A stretch of 64,000 nt of DNA from Euonymus europaeus (Eukaryota > Streptophyta > Magnoliopsida > Celastrales > Celastraceae), in NCBI GenBank assembly GCA_963580455.1, contig OY756967.1:3370501-3434500 (forward strand). Direction: 5' to 3'. The position numbers and the translations under genes are program-made. The stretch's first letter is position 1; each line of letters opens with the position of its first letter. Below are positions 33,601-46,400 of this stretch, piece by piece. The notes below the pieces were generated by a model that searched no databases, was not told where the DNA came from, and saw only the letters and a list, made by a program, of their open reading frames with translations.

Positions 33601-34142
33601 CCAGTTTCAAGAAATTAAAAAAAGAAGCAGCATATGATCCAAAATAAACCTTCTAACTTACCAATTGCCTCCCGCTTTTCGATATTCAAAAGTTCTAACA
33701 TCTACATCGAAAAATTAAAATGTCTATCAGTGATGAAAATGGAAAGCACTTCCATATAATATGTTACAAAGAAATTGAAGTGAGTTGGAAGAACAACCAC
33801 AATTTTTACCTCATTGTCAATCTGAGGACTGGAAGATTCTACTTCTGCATGTTGAGCATCCAATAATGCATCTTGATCATCCCCAACTTCAAGAGTTCCT
33901 GACTCTAGCTTTTGAGCAATTTGATCCACACGAGCCTGATCAAAAAATTTACCACCACACAGGCTGTAATATCACTAAGTGGCACCTGGAATCAGAAACT
34001 CACACAGAAGACATTGACATTTTAGCATCCAATGAGAAAAGGAAAATCTTCAATTTCCACCCAGAGAGCAATAATATTCCTCCCCCCAAAGAGGGGCTTA
34101 AAATGTCTCTAACTCACTAAAATATTTAAATCTAAAGGATAA

Positions 34143-34189
<47 letters not shown>

Positions 34190-34640
34190 AACCTATAAAA
34201 TGTCTCTTTTTTTGTTGCTGGTTTTGCATAAAGATTCAGAGAAAAATGAATGAGAGATTTAATTGAATGTGAACTGGTATACTACATGGAAATCAATCAC
34301 TACCAGAAAATAAGAAAACGGACCATGTTTTTGTTACTTTTTGAAGCACATAAATAGAGCATTAATGGCAAAAAATTTGCTTGAATACCTGATAGGCTAA
34401 GGCTCTTCCTTTTCTAACAAAGGCATCCTCTGTAAGATCAGGACCCCATTTTGTTTTCCTCTGCACTTGGTTGGAGCTTTCTTCATCGGCAGCATCATTG
34501 TCTCTTGACTTTTTTACGCCCCGAATTGTACGAACGAATGCACCAAACAACTTGTTTCTTGGTATAATAAATCCAGCCTTTGCGCCTAACATTGAAATTT
34601 TTGGGCCACTAGTTGGTGCTGCAGATGAAGTAGCAGCCAT
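30653..34640 (-). CDS. SF1/branchpoint-binding-like KH-domain protein, eight coding exons
   Basis: Coding exons on the minus strand: 34389-34640, 33810-33935, 33662-33701, 33493-33575, 32879-32957, 32719-32772, 32351-32485 and 30653-32158, about 755 residues. The N-terminal region has TKWGPDLTEDAFVRKGRALAYQ and VDQIAQKLESGTLE, matching the coiled segment before the KH domain in splicing factor 1. The KH region spans exons 4-7 (LNPSYKAPSDYEPV, VKDYPGYNFLGFIFGPGSG, GAKIKVFG, AAVSLIELLVTSVS). The last exon encodes a 500-residue Pro/Gln/Ser-rich tail without a zinc knuckle or RRM. The family binds the intron branchpoint or other RNA in the nucleus. Exon 5 ends with one base too many for exon 6 at the usual acceptor (see findings). 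Which plant SF1-like subfamily this is remains uncertain. Confidence 0.8.
34146..34188. repeat. (GA)n microsatellite in intron 1 of the SF1-like gene
   Basis: About 20 uninterrupted GA units in the intron between coding exons 1 and 2. Confidence 0.9.
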
Positions 34641-36190
34641 CTTAAGAAGTGAACGTTCGACGGATAAAATCTGGTCAACTTTGCAATGACCCTGTTTTCT
34701 AAATAACTACTTAATGCTCCTTATGAGTATGACTGCGGCTGCGATGCTGCGTACATCAAAATCATTACAATGGAAGGAGCGATCGTTAAAGACAGACTCT
34801 TCACTGAGATCATTTTTTTTCTTAAGTCACAAACTCTGGCATGATCTAACAACCAAGGCCCTTCTCCTATATCAACTGCAAAAACAGAAGAAAAAAATTG
34901 CATATAAAAGATACAGTTTTCTCTTCTGCGAGAGAATCTGAAGCATATGAGGACCAATTACAAGAAGAAAGAATAATGCCAAAAATCACATAGCACAGAT
35001 AATTATATATATAGCCCAGATTTCGGTGCAATATATATTCATCAATTCCAAATCTCCTAAATTTCAAACTTTCTAGACCTTTCCGCTAATGTTAGATTGC
35101 TAATGCAAGATGTTCAAAACACAAACAGTTTTACAGCCAACCTCACTTTTTCCTCATGCAACAGGTGCAACCACACACTAATAGAGAAGCAAATATGTAT
35201 TGACAGTTGCATGTGCATTGATATCTTTGGAACACAAGGAAACAAAGGACTCGTTAAAAGATTTTTTTTGTTCAACTTTCCAAGGTAGAGCCGACTCTTC
35301 AAAGAATATTTTCCTTTTGATAAAATAATAAAAGAAATGCTAGAAGTACAAATGTAACAGTTCCTCAATACTTGGAAAGTGAACAAGAGTTGCGCTAGGA
35401 TAAACAAAAACCACTGCCAGAAGAGAGATGAAAATAGGAAAATGCTAAGGGCCAAACTTTCAATTGTCTATGATCCACTACAAAACGAAAAAGTGGCAAC
35501 CTAAAGACGAATCCAAAAGAAAACTATGTTCAAGAACTCTGAATTCTAGTTGGAAATTCAGTACAATAACTCTGCAAAGAAGACATTAAATTGATTTACA
35601 AAAGCCTCACAAAATCATAACTGGGAGCAGAAAAGAAAATTTGCACATTTTAAAGTATCGAACACTAATAAGTTGCAGATGAACCCTAGACATGAAATAC
35701 AATTCACAATTTCATCTACTCCAAAATTTCATCTCGGAAATACTCTCACACATAAACACACATGAAAATCAAATTCATATTCTCTCTTTACAAATGCGAT
35801 TCACATGAATTCCTGCTTTCTACAATTCCTTTTATCCACAGAATCACACAACATTCCGAGTAACCCAACTACCCTAGCCACCTTGATTCTTCTCACTCAG
35901 TGAAAGAGCAAACAACAAAACTCAACTTGATATTTCTCCTTTCGTTCTCTCAAATTATTGGAAAACAAACGAGCAAAAACCGTTCCATATTTCCAGCACA
36001 GCAAGAACAATTACACACACTTACATTTGTCTATATAAGCATAGAGAGAGACGAACAGAATGAATAGTACCTAGGGTTTCGCAGATTAAGGTCTCAAACT
36101 GGTTGGGGCTCTGCCGGAGTTGGAGACGAAGTCCATTAACTCTTTGGTATCGGTATCTGGCGCCTTGCTGAACAACAGCATGTTTTGGCA
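34641..36190 (-). other. 5' UTR and leader intron of the SF1-like gene
   Basis: A GT-AG leader intron is inferred from 36070 (CCCTAG|GTACTATTC on the minus strand) to 34692 (AGAAAACAG|GGTCATTG). It leaves a first non-coding exon of about 110 bases ending at 36071 and a second of 51 bases before the ATG. Short intronic frames are incidental. Confidence 0.6.
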
Positions 36191-36411
36191 TGGGCCAAAT
36201 GCCCAAGAACGGTTATACCGGGCCTTAATTCTTTCTTGAGAATAATGTTCTTAACTTCTTATTGGTTTGCACTTTGCACAAAAGCTGGTGGGCTCTAATA
36301 TGAACACCCAAGCCCAACTTTGATGTAATTTGAGAGTACGGGCCTCACCATGAGGGCCCATCAGGATGGAACCCACACGGCATTTTTCTTTTAATCATAA
36401 CAGCTCATATA

Positions 36412-36930
36412 TTAATTAGAATAAATAGTATCGAGCGTGACATGATGAGAAACTTTTTGAGCATACGTCTCAATAAGAAATATATCGTGCTCTTGTCTAA
36501 GAGCAAGTTGGGCTAACTTGTGAGCAACGCAATTAGTTTCACGTTTAACATGGTGAATCTCCACTCTGTTGGACCGACAAAGCATGGATCGAATAGAGTC
36601 CACAATCACCCCATATGGAAGGAAGTTTAACGAATTTGAACTCACTTGGAAGACCATAGATAACGAGTCAGATTCAACTAAGATACTAGAGAAACACAAT
36701 TTAATGCAAATTTCAAACCTACCTTGATCGCTGCTGCCTCGCCCGAGCAGACATCATTACATCTTGATCCCCTTATGCATGTTGAACCAAGCACATCCCC
36801 ATTAGAATCGTGGATCACCACCTCAATACCCAGCCGTCCATTCCTTAATCCAATCCAGTGTCAATGTTCAGCTTGATCACATTTGACTCTGCTCTAGTAC
36901 AGGTAGTGTTAACTTGAGCGGCACCCACCC
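36412..36930 (-). pseudogene. RNase H-like domain relic from a LINE or related retroelement
   Basis: Minus-strand reading gives VVIHDSNGDVLGSTCIRGSR and CSGEAAAIKVGLKFAL, then after a stop LVESDSLSMVFQVSS and VEIHHVKRETNCVAHKLAQLAL. These are the order and motifs of the plant RVT_3/RNase H domain: the Glu of the GEAAAI block, then ESDS, then NxxAHxLA. A stop at about 36695 and a frame change near 36870 break it. It lies immediately next to the Harbinger element. Confidence 0.75.
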
Positions 36931-36940
36931 CGCATTATTA

Positions 36941-38554
36941 GAGCAAATGCAATAGTTAATATTTAGTGGAGAACGGAGGGTGTATAGGGAATTATGTATT
37001 GGTGATATGACAGTATTGAGATACCTGATGTGACGGAGAATGGAAATACAATGTGTACAATGATGTATTTTTGTTGGGTTCTTTTGATAATTATTTTTGG
37101 CAAATAATTCATATTGATGTCCATTTTTAATATCATAGATAACATTATATCAAACTAGTGCTTTAATAAATTTTAATACATAGGCTCTAACACGATTAAC
37201 ATACTTTAAAAAATTAAAAAAATTAACATAACATTTTATTATAATCAAATTGTAGATTTCAATACATATTCCAAATATATGGGCCATGAGATCCCTTTTC
37301 AAATTTGCATTGATTTCATCGTCACTGACTTGTTCCATTCGCATGTGGATGTAAGTGACTTTGGAATTAGTAATTGTATCAATCATTGAGACCATTTCCT
37401 CGTGTGGAGGTGCCCATGGATCGATATCTAAATGAAGTTCATCCTCAATGGTCATGCTGTGAAAAATAATGCAAGCGATTATGATTTTATTCAACTTAGA
37501 TTTATTGTAAAAATGGACTAGTCTCTATGTGATGCCCCACCTTGCTTGGAGGACCCTAAAAGCTCGCTTCACATCCTTTTGAACACTTTCTTGTATGATT
37601 TTAAAAGTTTTTCCTATAATGAGTGTGAATGTGAAATTGATTGTATCAATGTCGTATTGGGGATAAAGTCCGTTTGTAAGGTAGTGCGTAGTCTGATGAA
37701 CATTATCATTGGTAGTGAACTGAACATTAGGTGTCTACCATAGTATGAATCGATTGAGGATTTTGAGGATTTGAGGTTTGATTGGAATTCATGAGTAAAT
37801 GTTGGAAATAATTTGGGGTATTATTGGGATTCATGGTAAACTCGAGTCAAAAATTTGTCCGGACCAGTCCTACACATGCACTATTCTTTCAAAGAAAATG
37901 ACAATATTGTGAAAACGAATAACTAAAATCACATAGCAAAAACAAACATCAAATTAAACACAAACCTGCCATTTGTGATGGGATCACAGATTTGATTATA
38001 ATGCTGACATTTTACCCTGAATATGCAATGTCAATAATGATCCAATCCTAATCTTACATCAATGACGAAATTACAAGCCCAAATAATTGGAAGCATAAGA
38101 CCAACTGTAAGCATTCAAGCGTATGACATTTAAGAAGAAGAAATGTCAAACATGTCTTGAAGACTTGAACTATCACATTTATTCAAGCACGAACTACATA
38201 GCACAAGGACAACAAATATGTCCGGGACTTGATTAAGATCGGGCAAATCTGAGCGAAAAATAGGACATTTAACCCCCACTTAAAAGTCTCATGATGAACC
38301 TAAATCCCTAAAATCCATGCTAAATTAAGAATAAAAAGTTCACAAATCGATGGAGAGCAAGATGGTTGGCCTGATATGAGTGTGTCCAGCACAAGACAGT
38401 ACACAAGCATCGCATAGGCCCTACCATCAAATTGGCCCAAGCAAAATCAGGAATTCATTTTGACACTGTTGTATGACTGTTTTTTATTGGGCACGTTAAA
38501 GTATGCCAACAAAGTCCCTATTGGCCCAACACAATTGGCTTATTGCATTTGTTC
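36941..38554. mobile_element. PIF/Harbinger element, 1614 bp, with decayed transposase
   Basis: Left end GAGCAAATGCAATAG and right end TTATTGCATTTGTTC are imperfect inverted repeats, flanked by TTA on both sides (36938-36940 and 38555-38557), the Harbinger-type target. It encloses a minus-strand transposase remnant at 37222-37745. The space available cannot hold a complete transposase plus the second Harbinger protein, so it is an internally deleted copy. Confidence 0.75.
37222..37745 (-). pseudogene. Harbinger transposase (DDE nuclease) C-terminal relic
   Basis: Minus-strand reading shows GLYPQYDIDTINFTFTL, IIQESVQKDVKRAFRVLQARWGIT, a TAG stop, then LNKIIIACIIFHSMTIEDEL and LKRDLMAHIFG. These correspond to the family blocks YPxW, QESxRKDVERAFGVLQARW, xxIIxACIILHNMIVEDE and LxxDLxEHxW at the C-terminal end of PIF/Harbinger (HARBI1/ALP1-like) transposases. 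The stop and missing N-terminal half make it non-functional. Confidence 0.85.
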
Positions 38555-38557
38555 TTA

Positions 38558-40250
38558 CTCTTGGTTCGCCTAGAAGGCACTAAAGGGGATTTCATTTTGA
38601 GCTATTAGAGCATTCATTTTTTTTTCTTTTTCTTTTTTAAAATAAGAGAGGAGTAAGGCTCGAACATGGAATTTGAAATTATATATGATTAAGTTCCCCT
38701 TCTAAGCTACTTTAGAATTTGAACTACTTGAAATTTGTGCTATTAGAGCTAGGAAAAGCTGTAAGGTGCAGTAAACTCAGATCAGCACATCCATGATGAA
38801 AAAATGCCGTCGGCGCGAGCCGATGAATGCCAAATGTAAAATAAATAGGAGAACGGAAATAGACAAGTAAATGGGCCTAATTTATAAACTTGGGCTTAAT
38901 TTTTTATAAAATCAGCCCAAAGAAGAAGGGCCCATGTTTTATCTTGACCCAAATCTTGCTTCTCCTTGAACAAACATAGACAAGGCCCAAAAAAGCCAGT
39001 AGTTCGTGCTTTACTTGTTCCTGAGAGTGACTGACGGCGATCAGTGAGACGGAGTCTGCGTCGGCGACCAGCGAGGCTTGCGACGACCTGTGAACCCTGT
39101 AACACCCGAAGAAGCCTTCGACTCCGACCATTCGACCACACCCAACGAAGCCTGGTATTTAGTTTCAATCGACAAGTGTTTCTATGTTTTTCTTACACCA
39201 AATCGTCTACTGCAGTTTTCTATGTCTGATATCTCTATTTCATAAATCGTAACATTGTTGATATAATGGGATTTTAATGTTGATGTGTGATGAATTTGGT
39301 TGATATTGGTATGTTGTTCAATATAAGTATATAAATGTAGGTATAAAAACCTACAAAAATAGTATTTATATAAGCCGTATCCGGCCGCACCCGTATGGCC
39401 GTATCCTAGCTTTTGGAAGAACCCGTATCTGTATCGCCGCACCCGTACGGTGCTTCTTAGGTTGCGGGTTTTTCCTAAGAACTCTCTTCAATACTTGAAG
39501 AGAAATTTTTTTTTGTTTTTTGTTACGACTTTTTGAATGAAAAATGAGAAAACTTTGTGGTTACCTCCAATCCATTGGAGAGGGTCGCGGCTAGGGTTGC
39601 CAAAGGAGTCCTCCATTTTATGGTTTTGACTTTTTATAGTCTTTTGTTGTGTGAAATTTGTATTTGTGGTATTGCGTCAGCTGTAATCCCTGTGTACGTG
39701 GTCAGTTTTTATGCTTGTGAAGGGTTAATTCATTTTAGTGAATTTCCTCTTACTTTTGAACCCATAGTTTGCCAATTTCAAGTCTTCATTGTTATTTTTC
39801 CATATAGTGTATCTTTGCTCGTACGATTAGCAGTTTGAATCATTGGCTGCAAATTGTGGGAAGGCACCCTGGAATCCCCCAACCTTTGCTTTTGTAGTTT
39901 TGTTGGCTTAAAGGATTAGGGATTGAACACTTGGCAATGCAAGCAAACTTTATTTCCTTTGCTTGGTCTTTATACCAATGTAACCCAACTCTGGACCACC
40001 TTGAATTGGATATTCACAAATACTTTCAATTTTAGTTACCCAAGTCATGCCATACCCAATCTATTAACAACTGGTGCTCTACCTGTAACAAGCTAATATT
40101 TAATGAAATTCAAAATATTGTTCAAATTGCATATTTGATATTTGGATCTAAGAACACTAATTTGAAAAGTTAATGGTAATCAAATGAATGCTTCAAAACT
40201 AATTACCATTTGATAGTTTAGGTGGGAAGAGAAGAGAAGGTGTAGCAGTG
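38558..40250. other. Intergenic before DPH6
   Basis: About 39005-39150 is unusually GC-rich with overlapping Arg-rich frames on both strands. About 39370-39465 carries repeated CCGTATCC / CGCACCCGTA words seen in old plant transposon debris. No gene could be supported; the last part must contain the DPH6 promoter. Confidence 0.5.
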
Positions 40251-40373
40251 ATGAAAGTAGTGGCGTTAGTCAGTGGTGGCAAGGATAGCTGCTATGCTAT
40301 GATGAAATGCATCCAATACGGCCACCAGGTTTCTCTCCTTATCAAATTTTCTTTTTCAATTTTAGAAGTTTCT

Positions 40374-40417
<44 letters not shown>

Positions 40418-43400
40418 GATATATATATATAGACACACACACACTTACTTATGATTTTGGTTTGTATGTTAAAGATTGTAGCATTGGCGAATTTGATGCC
40501 GGTCGATGATTCAGTGGATGAGTTAGACAGCTACATGTATCAAACTGTATGTCTCTCTCTGATTGTTCTTATGTAACTACACAGTAAAGTCTATTGAATT
40601 CATTGGCCGCTTTTAATGAGATTTTTCTAGTTTGTCTAGATTGTTTTAAACTTGGTTCTTTCACTATATTCTGCTTCGAATGAATCTTCCTATGTATAAC
40701 CTATAAAAATATTTTGAGCGTTTGCAACTGCTCTTTTGGCCACTTTTTTAAGTTATTTATTTAATGAAACTAAATTCTAGTAGGTGATTCACATATTACA
40801 TTCTTGTATTTGCTTAACTTTTTGTCTTAGGTTGGGCACCAAATCATTGTTGGTTATACAGAATGCATGGGAGTGCCATTGTTCAGAAGGCGAATACAAG
40901 GATCTGCAAGGCAAGCACTCTTAGCAATAACTTTTTTGGTGAAACCAGTCGCCTTGATTTGGGGACGCTATATTTTTTTTATTTTTTTGTCACTGCAGTG
41001 AGAAAGTTATTGTCACTTTTTATGGAGCATTCCACCTCTTTATTTCTTTTCCTTTGTGAATTTGAAACTTCTTTGCACTTGACAAAAAAATCTCAAATCA
41101 AACATTGCAAAATATATGACAGGTTTCTTCTTTTAAATTTGCAGTTCGATGAAAACTACTGTCTATCCTCTAAAATAAAATGTTGCATGATTCCACTTTC
41201 CTCTACTTTTGTCCATATACATATATATATAATGTTTCACAGTGGAACTTTTCCTCTGTCTTTTTCTGGGGTCTTATATAGGCATCAAATGCTTAACTAT
41301 AAAATGACTCATGGGGATGAGGTCGAAGATATGGTTATTTTGTTAAATGAAGTTAAAAGACAGATACCTTCTGTCACTGCTGTATCTTCTGGCGCTATTG
41401 CATCTGACTATCAAAGACTAAGAGTGGAAAGTGTTTGCTCGAGGTTAGGTCTTGTTTCACTGGCATATTTGTGGAAACAAGATCAGTCTTTGCTCCTACA
41501 GGAAATGGTATAATTGCACTGAATTATTGTGATTTGCATCCAGTTTGTATTCGGAATATTTTTCTCATGGATTTTTTTCCTTCTCCTCGGTGTCACAATC
41601 AGATAACTAGTGGCATTCTGGCTATTACAGTAAAGGTATAGATTGACAAACTGATTGGTAGTTCTGTTTGTTTCTTCTTCTTCTTGGAGTATAGTTTCTT
41701 ATTTTCTCGTTCTCAATATGTATTATTAAATGCAGTCCATTCATAATTGCTATGTGTGAATTACAAAATGGATGACCAAATATAAACCAACAAAAGGGTT
41801 GGGCATTTTTCGGGTGGGTATTTTCTGATTTTGAATTATAAGTGATTATTTTCCAAGAACTGAGATTTGCAGCCCGTAAATCATCAAAATTCCGAGTATT
41901 GGAGACTGAGATTTATCTATGTGTAAAAGTTTCTCATGAAAAATTATTTTATCATTTGTGACAGCATGATGTTTCCTGAATATTTTTTGAATGCATGCTG
42001 TAGCTTTCATACATATTTTGTGGAATATCATTTCGTGCCAAGTGATTGAAACATAATTTTAATGACTTTTTAAACGTCACAGGTAGCAGCCATGGGGTTG
42101 GACCCTGCAAAGCATTTAGGCAAAGAAATAGCTTTCCTAAGTCCTCATCTGCATAATTTGAAAGAGTACACTGCAACTTTTTCACCTTTTGTTTAAAATT
42201 TAAATGCAGTTATTACAATTTTTCAAGGGTGCATTATATGCAATTTATTAATTTTTTAACATTTTATTAGGTTATATGGGATAAATGTATGTGGGGAAGG
42301 TGGAGAGTATGAAACATTGACACTTGATTGCCCACTATTCAAGGTAAGTTTGTGACATTTTATTATTAAATAAACTAATTGTTCTCGATTTTCATGCGCA
42401 TGGTAATTCTTGAATTTTCAAAGTCTTTTGTTTGGTGAGAGAGAGCCCTTACTGCTCGTTTCTCATAGTGATAAGATTGCTCCTTTGAGATGCAGTGTCT
42501 TGGTTGTCAGCCATGGCCCATAAGCCATGCAAACAACAATTTTACGATACAAGAGCAGGACTGCTCATATTTGCCTTACTGGTCCCCACAGTGGCCCGGC
42601 CCTTGTACGTTGGGTTGGGTTTGACTTCAAGGTTGAGCCTTGATAATGGTAAAGTAGTTTCATTGCGATCTAGGCATAAAAGTCCGTACTGCATTAATAT
42701 TTTCTTTGTTGTATGGGGTAATGGCTGTAGACACCCATCCTCTCCAGAAACCAAGGTAGCAGTAGTCCTCTACACTAGTGGCCCTTTGTTTTTTGCAACC
42801 AGAATAGGTATATGTGATGAGTTTGACTGTGTATGTTACTCATCTATTTGGACATGAGCCATTAGCCTGGTTGGCAAAGGCAAGGATTGTCCATAACTGC
42901 ACATGGTGCAGGGTCAAGTTTCGCCCTTCTGATTTTTAATAAAATTAATACTCTTTCATCATTTTTTTTTACTTATCCACTAAATTTACTTATTGAGTAA
43001 ATTTACTTTGGAGTAATAGCTCATTTTTCTCTTATTGACATCTGATCTGCTTACAAAGGGTGCTTCACCGTCGCATGTTATGCTCACAATGCTGCACTCT
43101 GAAGGTTTTAGATCTTGTGTTCAGAAAAAATGATTTTTTTTTCCAGTCCTCTTATTCTCATAGCATTGGTAATTTTCAGAATGCGCGAATAGTGCTTGAT
43201 GAATTTGAAACTGTACTGCACTCTTCGGATTCCATAGCCCCAGTTGCGGTCCTTCATCCCTTGGAATTTCACTTGGAAAAGAAGGAGTCTGATTTATTAC
43301 ATGGTGATGATGGAACTGGTGGCATTTGTTACCAGAAGAATGGTTCTCTGTTTGAAGTGAAAGGACATTGCCCACCAAGTTGTAAAGCATACAGCCAGAC

Positions 43401-46400
43401 TATTGTTGAAAATACTCATTTAATTGATAAAAAGAGTGATGATCTTCTCATATCTAAAGCAAAAAATAATAGCACATTTTCTATCTGTTGCTGGTTGCAA
43501 GACTCTTGCAGAGCTTCAGCAGGTAAACCGTTAAAAGGATGAGAAATTTTCTTTATCATACCTAGCAACCTTGATTGGCAACAATTTGCTTTCAGCTGAA
43601 TGAAATATCACTTCTTCTAAAAGAGGTTCTGGGTTGTTTCTGTTGGCAGGTTTGGTTGACGATCTAAGGTTTGTTCTCAAGAAAATTGAATCACAACTTG
43701 TGGCACATGATTTTGGTTGGGAGCATGTCCTATATATTCATCTCTATATTGCTGATATGACTGAGTTTACTTTGGCGAATGAGATGTATATGCAATTTAT
43801 TACACAAGAGAAGTGTCCTATTGGTGTCCCATCTCGGAGTTGTATTGCCCTTCCTCTTCTGGAAGCAGGTTTGGGAAGGGCATACATTGAAGTTTTGGTG
43901 GCAAATGATCAAAGCAAAAGTGTGTTGCATGTGCAAAGTGTTTCTTCTTGGGCACCTAGTTGTATTGGACCATATAGCCAGGTGGCTTCTTTGCTTCTAT
44001 TTTCCATATATCATGTATTTGGGTTTAATTGTGGCATTTTTATTTCTGCTCTGTACTTCCTTAAAGAAAAATCAATGAAATAAATTGTAGAAGTTGTATG
44101 ATAACTTTTGATACTAATTTTACAATAATATATGTTTTTCCCGAAGTTTTTTACTCTAAAACCTGCACTTCATCGTCATTCAGTGACTCCTGACCTTATA
44201 AATGGCACTCTTACTGTCATCAGGGCATAATGTCATTCAAGAGCCATCTCTTTTGTTGGGTAGAGTTGACCTTATCAATGATTAACATTTCAAATTATTT
44301 ATCATCGTAAAAAATCTTGTGGTAGTTCCTTTGGGTGGAGAATTAGTCTTCTTGTCTATTGGTATGTGTTTCCATAATTTTTATTTTTTTCAAATCAAGG
44401 GGTGTTGAGTTACTGTAGCATGGTTGGCAGTTGTATTGCTGTTCATGTCTTAGCACAAGTACTGTCTACATGGATCAGTGAACAGATTAGAGGTACACGT
44501 CTTTTTCAAATGTCTTAGTGTTTTCATCAGAGATTATATGTTTTTCATTTTTAAAGGTCATACTTTCTTGTTCTCTTGCCGTTCTGATTCTATAAAAGAG
44601 TTGCAATTCTTGTTATGAGTTAAATGGCATTTTATTGACCAATAAAGCTTTATTAGGGGAATGTAACTGACTTGCTTTTTCCTCTCTCTTATCATTCACT
44701 AATCAACCTTAAAGTTATTCTTAATATACTTAATTAATTATTTTTACTCTTCAAATACTAACTCAAAGTTTAAACACGCATGGAATTTTCCTGGCCATCA
44801 TACATTATCCATTGCAAGTATTATTTTCTTGATATGAAAGACTAAGGTTATTTTTTTTGTTAATCCTTGTACCATGAAACAACCTTTCCACATATTATGT
44901 GGGTAAGGAAGGTTTGCGCACATCTTGTATGTCCCTGACCCCGTCCACTACACCCGTCAACTGTTGGAGCCTTGTGCACGGGTGTTGCTTACCATGTACT
45001 ACAAGAGATCTGAAGTTTTATTTGTCAGAATAGGCTGCATAATTTGCATGGCTGGGGTTAATTTTGGACAAGATTGTTACCTTTGTGAATAGTTCGTTCT
45101 GCTGTTTGCCCTGTGCTTCCTTAAATAAATCCTTTTCCCCCTAAAAGCAAGAGAGATTTATGGGCCTAATTTTTGTATTGTAGTTAAATACTTACATGAC
45201 CATCACATTACTTGAGCCTATTTTGTTCATTTTCATTTGTTCTAATTATTTGTTTTCAGGCAACCTTTCACAAGGATATAATTTATATGGCTGGGCAGTT
45301 GGGGCTTGATCCTCCAACAATGACTCTCTGTAATGGTGGCTCCATTGCTGAGCTGGAGCAAGCACTGAAAAACAGTGATGCAGTGGCAAAATGCTTTAAC
45401 TGTTCCATATTTACCTCTGCAATTCTGCTTGTCATTTACTATACATCTCATATTCCATCATCAGAAAGAGCCAAAATTCAGGATCAGCAAGAATCTTTCT
45501 GTAAGCAAATGAAAGCATTTCAAACAGAAAAAGCAAGCGTGTTTAAATCGCCTGATCCCATGTTTCTGTATGTACTGGTGCCTGATTTGCCCAAAGGGTA
45601 CGTATTGTATATGTCCCTGTGTTGGGATTTTCTGTATTGTACTGATTGCATCAAAAGTTCATGCTATTTCTGTTTAGCTTAGGAAATTTTTCAGCTTGCA
45701 TAACAAAGGGTGAGAATGCCTTTCATTTGCGTTAAATAGATTGATCTGTTCTTGTAAGATGATCTCAACAAATATTTGAAAAGTAGTATTGTCCTCGTGA
45801 GTAATGAACGTATTTTATAGTCTTTCGAAAAGTCAAATATAGCTAAAAGTGGTAATTAAATTTCTTTTGGTAAGTGGAATCATGCAGTGGAAGGTAACCA
45901 CTATTTGTGTTATTAATTTATTGTAAGAATTGTAATAATATATGTTCGGAAATGGAGTTGTTGGCTGCCACAGACAATGACGTGATTGGAATTGTGGACT
46001 TGGATAAAAGCAAGTCCGACTCATGGTTTAGTCTTGACAGAATTTATGGAAATCAATTTTTAGATGCGATCAGTGTTTACTGTTCTAGCTTTAATTAAGT
46101 TTTTGTTTATCTTTTGCTCATTAGCATTCCATATTTATTGTAGAATTGCATAGTGCATACAACCTGTTGGTAATCAACTGGAGATGCCAAGAACCCGTTT
46201 TGCGATTTTGCATCTAGATTTTGGTTGCTATTTTTTTTCTTTTGTGGTGATATAGACCTGCTTTTCCCCATCTTTGCACCTAGATGTTGGTTCTTCTTTG
46301 TGGTGGTATATACCTACATGCACATGAGCTTGACATACAATTTGTTGCCTGTCTTGGTTTGCAGAGCACTGGTTGAAATAAAGCCTGTTCTTTATGTCGC

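Noticed and set aside
38896..39168. Overlapping 90- and 75-codon minus-strand frames, Arg-rich
   Set aside because: GC-rich DNA keeps both frames open by composition; no recognisable domain and no splice context.
42495..42857. 120-codon frame inside the DPH6 gene
   Set aside because: It lies in an intron between exons fixed by conserved protein blocks and has no similarity to anything recognised.
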